Source: Trichostrongylus colubriformis
Lineage: Eukaryota; Nematoda; Chromadorea; Rhabditida; Trichostrongylidae
DNA length: 64,000 bases
NCBI GenBank assembly: GCA_963978905.1
Contig: OZ022261.1
Location: 32,051,686 to 32,115,685, forward strand
Direction: 5' to 3'
The notes under the pieces were generated by a model. It ran no database searches and had not been told where the DNA came from. It saw only the letters and a list, made by a program, of their open reading frames with translations. Both the position numbers and the translations under genes were made by a program. Positions 56,694 to 64,000 of the stretch are shown piece after piece (the stretch's first letter is position 1; every line of letters begins with the position of its first letter).

Positions 56694-57314
56694 TTGCAAG
56701 AACGGCTGCTTTTATGAATTCACTTTTGTCCATTTGTGATTTTGCTAATTTTCGTATTAAGTATCTAAAGCGAACTATCCTTCAGTAGTTCACGATTTCT
56801 GTTTCTTCCAATATCGTGTTGGAAACAACGCATTATGACCACTACCATTCCGGTAACCTCGAAGTGATGGCTGGCAGACTCAGAGAGTTTTTTGATTCAG
56901 AGGGTCTATTTAAAGTTTAAATTTCAATGAAACTCACTACTCAAAGCTAAACACATTTGATGAAAAAAAAACCTTTCAATCAAGAGTAGGGACAATGGAA
57001 GGTTTACGTAGCATATTCAGGTGGAAACAATCATCTTATAGCAAATCTGGGCATAATGAGCACATTGCTTCAAATTTGAGTAGTCTCATTTGATTAATAC
57101 AACAGAGTTTGAATAGAAATTTGTGTGCAGTTTGAACAAAGTCCTAAATAGTCCCTCATCTTCTACCGGTTCATGGAAAACGTGAAACCTCTGTGTTTTT
57201 TTTCCTCGGCATTGATCGATCTGTAGGATGATCCGAAACGGCTGAATACGAAAACTTTCAGTGAGGGATCTTTTATTGGTTCACAGCACTAGGCATTCCC
57301 TTCGGAAATATATA

Positions 57315-58052
57315 CAGGGGGTGTCAAAAAAGTAATTTTGCCTACGGCTCACATCTGCCAATTACACAAAACATAGGGAAACGAAAGAGATAAAAGATTG
57401 GGGCAAAATATTCCCCAAATGTTCCTCTGAAAGTAGGAACAAGCTGAGACTCACTACTTTCAGTTTCATAAAAAATATGTAGCTTTCATTTGGCGCAGTC
57501 GTGCTTCAGAGTACCTACGTATCAAGGTCCGCTTAAAACAGTGAAGCCAGACTCCGTGGTAGGTCTTTTGTGGGAAGCTTCCTGAGGATTGTCCCTTCGG
57601 TTCATGGGAGTCACAGAACCCCTGCTACTCGGACAAGGCTGCTATGATCCGAAGGATCATTTTCATGCCCAAATCCGCCTCCGGAGGGGTTTCAGTGGTG
57701 GCACGTTTTGGCTCTTGGAAACGAAGGGCGCTGGGAACCTGGAAAAATGGAATGTTAAAGAACACCACCCAGTATGAATCCCCTTAGGTATTCAGAGTGA
57801 ACGGACCTCAGCAAGGTTGTGAACGAGGGCTACGAAATTTCGGATTTTGCCCAGTTGAGGTGAAACATCTTGTTCACTCTTTCGTCGCTCCCGCTCCTTC
57901 TCGTGCAGAAGGGTGGAACGGAGTATAGTGATAGAGTGAGGTCCGCTCTTTACTTTAGGGATGAAAATACCTTAACAGAATTTGCTGTAGTTCGACTAAA
58001 GCGGGGTGAAAGTGGAGGAGACAAAATTACTTCTTTTTTTTGGCACCCCCTG
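57315..58052. mobile_element. 738-bp TA-inserted non-autonomous element
   Basis: Left end CAGGGGGTGTCAAAAAAGTA follows a TA at 57313-57314. The right end is the complement (CAGGGGGTGCCAAAAAAAAG then AAGTAATTTT), followed by a TA at 58053-58054. I recognise no transposase inside. The right-hand TA is shared with the next element, so the two are head to tail without spacer. Confidence 0.8.
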
Positions 58053-58054
58053 TA

Positions 58055-59470
58055 CAGTAGCGCTCAAAAGTATTCGGCCAAACGCTTTTCCACTTGGGTT
58101 TTTCACTTGTAACTTTTTTGCGACTGGACCAATCTTAAAGAAATTTTAGTATGTTGTACTTGGAGAACCTGCATACTAAATATATTAGGTTGTCCCAAAA
58201 GTCTTGTCGTATTTTTTCCGATCATGACTTTTTGTTTTTTTTTCGTCCAACAAATAACAATCAGGCAACAACGTAGTGACCATTGTTATCGGCAACCCTC
58301 TGCTACTTTATAAGAAAATCGTTGATTTCTCCTCCCAGAACTCAGGGTTCTGAGAGTCGAAGAAGTCAGCGATCGCCTTCGCAAGCAAGTCATAATCAAG
58401 GAATTTTCTCTTGGCCAGGAAGGATTCGAGAGGATGGGTAAGGTGTTGGTCAGAAAGGGCAATGTCTGGAGTGTATCGCGGGTGGGGCAGGATATCCCAG
58501 CCGAGCTCCTCCAGCTTGGCCTGGGCACTTTTCGCGAAATCGGAGGAAATTAGAGCGGGCGTCGTCATGTAGGAGGGTGACCGCGGACCTTTTCCGGCAC
58601 TTCCGGAACAGCGGCGAGCTGCTGGAGCTTGTGGGTGCATACGGTAGCGGTGACTGTCTCGCCTTGTACCAGCACCTCGCGGAAAAGCATTCCTTCCCCG
58701 TTCCAGAACCAGCACAGTCCCAAGCGTGGTGTGCCTTCCATGTCAATCTCGCCGTTGCTGAAGCTGATGAGCCAGTGGCGCACGGTCTCGTATGTAGCTC
58801 ACACATCCCTTGCCCAATGCAGCGCTGATGGAGTGGCAAGCTTCCGTCGTTTTGGTGTCGCAAGACCGCTCATAATAGATGACACCGCGAGTTGGGTGGG
58901 TATCGACAACGGGCATTGTAGCTCTCTCCACGGGATCTGGTGGGTCAATATGAATTTTCAAAGCTTAGGGAACGTTCTACCATATTCCTGAACCGCCTGG
59001 ACCTGCCTCGAAGTGAACAAGAGTTACTGTTTTTTTTTGGAAAAACACGACAACACTTTTGGGACAACCTAATACTATTGGCGCTCAACGGTTTAAGATA
59101 CGTGGTTAAATGCAATTTTTTTGTTCTTGGAGTGCCATTCCCATGCCGTCCCGCTATGCCGCTGTCATCAAAAGTCGTGGTCTTTCTACAAAATATTAAT
59201 GTTCTCTGAGGCTTGCTTTTGATTCTGTTTTTGTAAAGGCTTTGTTTTTGCAAAGAAAGCCGTTTTTCTTAACCAAACCTTTTACTTTTTTCGGTGGTCT
59301 TGTAGTAAATTCCTGTAAAACACCATGAAAAGTGTCAAGCGACTCTCAAGTAGAAGGAAATGTTGGCAATAGGTTCAGGCACCATATATATTAGAATTTT
59401 GTCAAATTTGGTCAAGTAGAAAAAAAGTTATGACAAAAAAGTTTTGGCCGAATACTTTTGAGCGCTGCTG
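58055..59470. mobile_element. 507-bp-family element (copy 2), split by a mariner
   Basis: Ends match copy 1 at 12.1 kb: CAGTAGCGCTCAAAAGTATT at the left and GAATACTTTTGAGCGCTGCTG at the right, minus its first base, with flanking TA. Internal sequence is collinear with copy 1 except for an 888-bp insertion at 58185-59072. Removing that insert and one duplicated TA leaves about 526 bp. Both end repeats carry the same A-for-C change relative to copy 1 (GTATTCGG against GTCTTCGG), so they match each other. Confidence 0.88.
58185..59072 (-). mobile_element. Internally deleted mariner, inserted into the preceding element
   Basis: Terminal repeats TTAGGTTGTCCCAAAAGT at both ends are nearly identical over about 29 bp and flanked by TA (58183-58184 and 59073-59074). 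On the minus strand transposase remnants read HTH (VRHWLISFSNGEIDMEGTPR) directly into CWFWNGEGMLFREVLVQGE, then the C-terminal part with TPDIALSDQH and AIADFFDSQNPEFWEE in another frame. Relative to the 1.7-kb copy about 366 bp are missing, including the first catalytic Asp. It cannot encode an active transposase but has intact ends. Confidence 0.88.
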
Positions 59471-59813
59471 TATATGAGACCCCAGCTGTGTTATCTATTG
59501 CAGTTGCATTCAGTTAATATTGTTACCAAATTGCATTATGTAAGCAATTTTACAAACAAAACAAAAAATGTTTTTTGCAGAAGCAGTGAGTCAACTTGAA
59601 GCCTTGCTCTAACAGATGTAAGTGATCGGCGATGACAGTAAAATGCGTCCAGGCCTGCCAGGTTATGCGTAGTTCACCGAGGTTCGTCTCTTTGAGCGTA
59701 TCCTGTCAACTTTAAAAGATCTTCTTCAGTAGACGAAATCTCCGAGACAAAGGTGGCCAGAAAAATTCGAACCAAGCTTGTGCAGTGCGTTCGGATACCT
59801 TTGCCGTTTTTTA

Positions 59814-60060
59814 AGGCCGTGTTCATACTCTGCGGCAGCGATTACATGGCAGTCTATAGCGGTGCACATAGCTCGCACACACCGCGTCGACGCCGCTCGT
59901 CGTGATGCAAAATCCTGACATAAGGGTCGCACCCGGCGTGTCGCGTGTCTCTGCGTCTCCGTCCATGTCACCCTGCCTCGTTGATTGTGTCGTCCCTGCG
60001 CTGCCCGGTGCCACTCAGCCTCGCTGTTTGTGAACATAGCCACGCTCTGGCAGCGTTGAG
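59814..60060. repeat. Family A related element, copy 5, with an extra block shared with the window start
   Basis: It begins AGGCCGTGTTCATACTCTGC and ends in GCCACGCTCTGGCAGCG with a degraded outer end. It contains the usual GTCTCTGCGTCTCCGTCCAT block. Positions about 59855-59925 also match 107-168 at roughly 80 percent (CATAGCTCGCACACAC then ATCCTGACAT), so that block is itself repeated. Confidence 0.6.
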
Positions 60061-60459
60061 CGGCACTATGGCTACGACTGACTGCATCTGCTACTTAGGA
60101 TGCGGTTATACCTTACGAAACTGCTGCCGTATGGTTCGTCGTGCGCAAGTATTCCTACTTGAGAGTGCTTTTTCCGTCCGAAACGCGTCTCCCGAGAGGG
60201 ACCAGCGTTGAAAGGAAGACAGCACGCTCACTTGAGAGTGCGCACGACGACATACGCGATCGTATGTTCGTACGAGCTATAACCTCAGCCTTATGCGTAG
60301 TTAACTCAAACAATGAAAGGCCACAAGTGGGCTGTTGTTCTAAAGGTCCCATCTTGCTGGAAAGAGTCACGCAGGAGCATACAACTGATGAGCATACCAG
60401 ACTTATACCGACATGATTTTTTTTTACATCTTGCCAAGACAAGACGTTGGCGCTAAATA

Positions 60460-61133
60460 TTAGGTAGTCTAAAAAGTTTTTTCGTATTTTTAAATACCGC
60501 TTTTTCCCTCAAAACTGCTTTCCACAAAATTTCTTCTGCACATATATATGTAGTACAAGTCCACACGCATCTATAGGTATTGTTGTCTTCCATCTCCCGG
60601 ATAACCCTTTTCGACAAAATAAAAATATCAAAAGTCACCTCATTTTCAATTTCAATTTTTCTTTTTTGAATAACGTTAGACAGGGAAAGGAAAAGGTGAT
60701 AATCCGATGGAGCAAGATCAGGTATAAGGCAGCAATTTTTATCCAAGCTCGAGAATTTTCTAAAAGAAGAAATTTCAAAAAAATTCTACCACTATTGAAA
60801 AATGATTCGCCAAAAAATTCTCGAGCTTGGATAAAAATTGCTACCCCATCCACCTTATAGCCTGATCTTGCTCCATCGAATTATCACTTTTTCCTTTCCC
60901 TGTCTAACGCCATTCAAATAAAAATTTATTTGTAATTTTTGTATTGAAAACGAGGTTGACCGTCGATATGTTTATTTTGCCGAAAAGAGTTATCCGGGAG
61001 ATGGAAGACAATAATACGTATAGATGCGTGAGAACTTGTGCTACATATATATGTACAGAAGAAATTTCTGGAAAGCAGTTTTGAGGGAAAAAGCGGTATT
61101 TGAAAATACGAAAAAACTTTTTAGACTTCCCAA
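60460..61133. mobile_element. Palindromic mariner derivative (foldback, 674 bp)
   Basis: The left arm from TTAGGTAGTCTAAAAAGTTT and the right arm ending in its complement face each other across a centre near 60795, with roughly 90 percent identity along most of both arms. TA flanks it at 60458-60459 and 61134-61135. Both arms encode, outward from the centre, the mariner C-terminal signature PDLAPSDYHLFLSLSN. It appears to be two inverted copies of the 3' half of a mariner, different in sequence from the copies at 1.7, 58 and 62 kb. Confidence 0.85.
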
Positions 61134-61135
61134 TA

Positions 61136-62057
61136 GCTTGCAGGTGGAAAGATCATGTTCAAAACTGTGGGAACCTTCCCTAATCACGCCATAGCGCTTA
61201 TTATTGTAATATAAAAACTATCTAGCAGATACTTTGTAAACTGTTCCATATTTGTAAGTTTCCTCTACGACGCGATCCGCAAATAGAACACGTTTTTCTT
61301 GTTTGGCTATTACACCATTTCATTCGGTATTTTTCCAGTAAAATATCAATCACTTCTCACATAGAAAGCGTAGGTGTAACTCCTCCTGAATTAGACAAAA
61401 CACAAAACAAATGCCTCCTTATCATATGACCAGACGCAATTTCAGCTGTGAGCAGTGAGTAGTCATTATAATCCTGCATGGAAGCAATATCAGCTGTATC
61501 AGCAATCACATGCATGACTTCCATTTCTAAACATAACATATACAAACTGGAAGTCGCTGCTGTAAACAAATAGGGAGCTTTATTGGTATTCATTCAAAGA
61601 CATGGAGCCTGTTGTGACTGCGTTTGGGGTCTCCGAATTTTCATGTCCCGTAGACGCTCTAGTTATCCACATGTATAATATTATATGTAGATATAGCTGA
61701 TTAGGAGTAGTGGTTATCAGACACAGAGAATAAAATGACGGAAATCATTTTAATCTCCAAAGCATGACTTTTTGTACCGAACAGGATGTTGAAAGGGGAG
61801 GGGAAAGGGGCGGCTTTGCTCTAAGCATCACTGGTGCACTGCGATACGAATCGGCGTGTCCAACAATGAGAGCGGTGGATGGTTCGTGTGATTGACACAA
61901 CCGGTGTGCCTTTTTTTGCACGTTATAGGCAGGTAGGCACATGCTGTTCAAATGTAAATGGCCTTTCTCATATCCTGTTCTTTTTTAATGGAATGACCCA
62001 TTTTCGAATGATTTTCTGCAAGTACCATTCCTCAATGCAATCAGCGCCTACGATCTA
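61136..62057. other. No gene recognised
   Basis: AT-rich spacer between two mariner derivatives. Only short frames. Confidence 0.5.
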
Positions 62058-62938
62058 CCAGGTTGTACTAAAAGTCTTGTGGGATTTTTCCAAAAACACC
62101 AATAATTCTTGTTTACTTCGAGACAGATCTAAGTTGTTCAGGAATATGGTGGGACATTTTCTAGGCTTTCTAACAAAATATTGCTGACCCATAAGATTAC
62201 GTGGTGAAAGCTACAATGCCCGTAGTCGATAACCACCAAACACGCGGTGTCATCTACTATTAGTGGTCTCGCTGCACCAAAGCGACGGAAGTTTGCGACT
62301 CCATCAACGCTGCATTGGGCAAGGGATGTGTGAGCCAAGAGACCATGCGCCGCTGGCTCATCAGCTTCAGCAACGGCGAGATTGACATGGAAGACAAGCC
62401 ACGCTCAGGACTATGCTACTTCTGGGACACGGAAGGAATGCTTTTCCACGAGGTGCTGGTACAAGGCGAGACAGTCACCGCTGCCGTATCCGCCAGCTCC
62501 AGCAGCTCGCCGCCGCTGTATGAGAAAAGCTCCGAAGAAGATCCACGATCACTCTTCTCCATGACAACTCCCGCTCCCACGTCGCGAACAGTACTCAGGC
62601 CCAGCTACAGGAGCTCGGCTGAAATGTCTTGCCCCATCCGCCATACTCTCCAAACACTGCTCCTTCTGACTATCCCTTTTTCTACTCTGAATTTTTCCTG
62701 GCCAAGAGAAAATTCGTTGATTATCACTCGCTCGCAATAGCGATCGCTGACTTCTTTGACTCTCAGAACCCAGAATGCTGGATTCTGGAGGAGGAAATCA
62801 ACGACCTACCTATGAAGTGGCAGAGTGTTGTCGATAACAATGGTAAATAATTTGTTGCCTAATCGTTCTTCGTTAAAAGAAATTATAAGAGAAAGTGATG
62901 ATCGAGAAAAACCTTACAAGACTTTTGGTACAACCTTA
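62058..62938 (+). mobile_element. Internally deleted mariner (second copy of the deletion subfamily)
   Basis: Ends are GGTTGTACTAAAAGTCTTGT and the complement of GGTTGTACCAAAAGTCTTGT, with TA at 62056-62057 and 62939-62940. An open frame from 62315 reads MRRWLISFSNGEIDMEDKPR straight into LCYFWDTEGMLFHEVLVQGE. The deletion joins the same two points as in the 58-kb copy. The C-terminal region (ADFFDSQNPECW) follows in another frame. Length is 881 bp against 888 bp for the other copy. Confidence 0.87.
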
Positions 62939-62940
62939 TA

Positions 62941-63846
62941 GTATCACTGTCTATCAGTATCTAGTTGTAGTATTTTCGCCTCTACTTGTCAAGGTATGAG
63001 TGCTGTCTCGCTCATTGCGAGCCTATAAACCGGAGACCGCTTCCGCTATTCCTACAAAGCAGAGTAGAGTTCAACTGGAAAACATGATCCTCGTCTTACG
63101 TATCGTAGCCGTGAGCCTAGAGTTCATAGATGATACTGGGGTTGGATGAGCCTCTGCCGTGTAACTCCGCCCAATGGTTGTAGTCACTTGCAATTCACTT
63201 ATGCGGCGCCGAGCTGAGTCTCGATCGCTTTTATGATTACTACGAGTTACTAAACGTGTGGGAAGGTAAATCCTACCACCCCCACAACTTGGCGTTCGCT
63301 ACAAACCTATCTTCCCACAGCTGCACGATGTTCACTGCTTTTGACGTTAACGAGCTTTTAGTCACTTCCTGCAAAACCGCTGCTGAACTTTATAATGAAC
63401 TGATGGAGCTTGTGAAGCCATGAAAAAGTGGATGATATTTTGAATGAATCTCTGGGAAATTACCAGTCCATTCTATTGAATGCCATGTGACATCTTACCA
63501 CATGTCGCATCCCATGAAAAATCCTGATAAGTAAGCATTTCTTTTCGAGCCTCCCATGGAAGATATCTCCGAAAATTGTGTCTTCTCAGTGTCCAATTTC
63601 TAGATCAGGTCAGCCTGCATTGTTCATGTAAGCAAGTTTACCGTCATTTCAAAAGTAGACCTTGACATAGTTGTGTATATTGCTAGATTTTACATGCATA
63701 AAATACGTGTTTTCTCGGGAACGATACTGATTAGTTTTCTTGAACATAGAAATCCACTTCTCCCCATCGCTTTTCAGGGCTCTATCAATCGTTGGTTTTT
63801 GAAGGTGTGGCTCAGTTCACGGAAGTATTCCGCCCCCCGTTCACTG
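62941..63846. other. No gene recognised
   Basis: Spacer between the last mariner and the family B element at the window end; nothing supported. Confidence 0.5.
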
Positions 63847-64000
63847 GGGTGAGGCTACTTACGCCAGAAAATCGCTTCGCGGCGCCACCAGCACGACTTG
63901 CGAATCAATTGCCGTTGGGAGCCCGGCAGAGCGTGGCTGCGTCACCTCTGCGCTTCCACCCATGCCACCTTGCCTCCTCCACCCATGCCACACCGCCCTG
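63847..64000. repeat. Family B element, cut by the window end
   Basis: Begins near GGGTGAGGCTACTTACGCC and continues AGAAAATCGCTTCGCGGCGC and CACGACTTGCGAATCAATTG, the left half of family B. The right end lies outside the window. Confidence 0.7.

Noticed and set aside
1..64000. CRISPR arrays, prokaryotic operons, riboswitches, SL or rRNA genes
   Set aside because: None seen. The repeats are dispersed or inverted transposon-like sequences, and the gene structure is eukaryotic.

Overview
This is eukaryotic nuclear DNA. Small and medium introns end in nematode-type acceptors (TTTTCAG, ATTCAG), PAN/apple modules are joined by Thr-rich linkers, a eukaryotic tRNA-Glu is present, and the window is dense in mariner, Tc1/Tc3-like and foldback elements inserted at TA or with 8-bp duplications. 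Together these suggest a clade V nematode, most likely a strongylid (hookworm-like). The genus cannot be fixed from the sequence. No bacterial, phage, CRISPR or viral locus is visible.

The central result is one plus-strand gene from 28,736 to at least 51,586, pieced together here from 24 exons. The reading phases agree at every junction and the sum is 2,994 nt, or 997 codons plus a stop. It would encode a secreted protein with an N-terminal signal peptide, five PAN/apple domains (about residues 26-119, 209-291, 449-540, 576-665 and 912-996) and Ser/Thr/Glu-rich mucin-like linkers, one carrying 14 consecutive Thr. No ZP domain or transmembrane segment was found in the assembled exons. Its introns are long and full of repeats. 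One holds an antisense tRNA-Glu(UUC), another a Tc3-like transposon with internal direct repeats, and others hold foldback elements.

Elsewhere genes are hard to find. The 0-28 kb part holds a decayed, 3'-truncated mariner (1.7-2.9 kb), a 507-bp TA-inserted element (12.1-12.6 kb), GC-rich dispersed elements, a short perfect hairpin, and two unassigned minus-strand exon candidates (1.2 kb and 18.3-18.7 kb). A third minus-strand candidate lies inside an intron of the PAN gene (43.7-44.0 kb).

The 52-64 kb part is a repeat cluster. A 738-bp element abuts, through a shared TA, a second copy of the 507-bp element, and that copy was split by an 888-bp mariner. The 12-kb copy supplies the empty site. 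This mariner and the one at 62.1-62.9 kb carry the same internal deletion, which removes the first catalytic Asp, so they look like members of a non-autonomous deletion subfamily. A further mariner derivative at 60.5-61.1 kb is a near-perfect palindrome. At least four families of small dispersed elements recur (called A-D here). Family B has foldback ends and 8-bp target duplications at two copies, with a third imperfect one.

Exon calls rest on reading-frame and splice-site logic alone; no homology search was possible.
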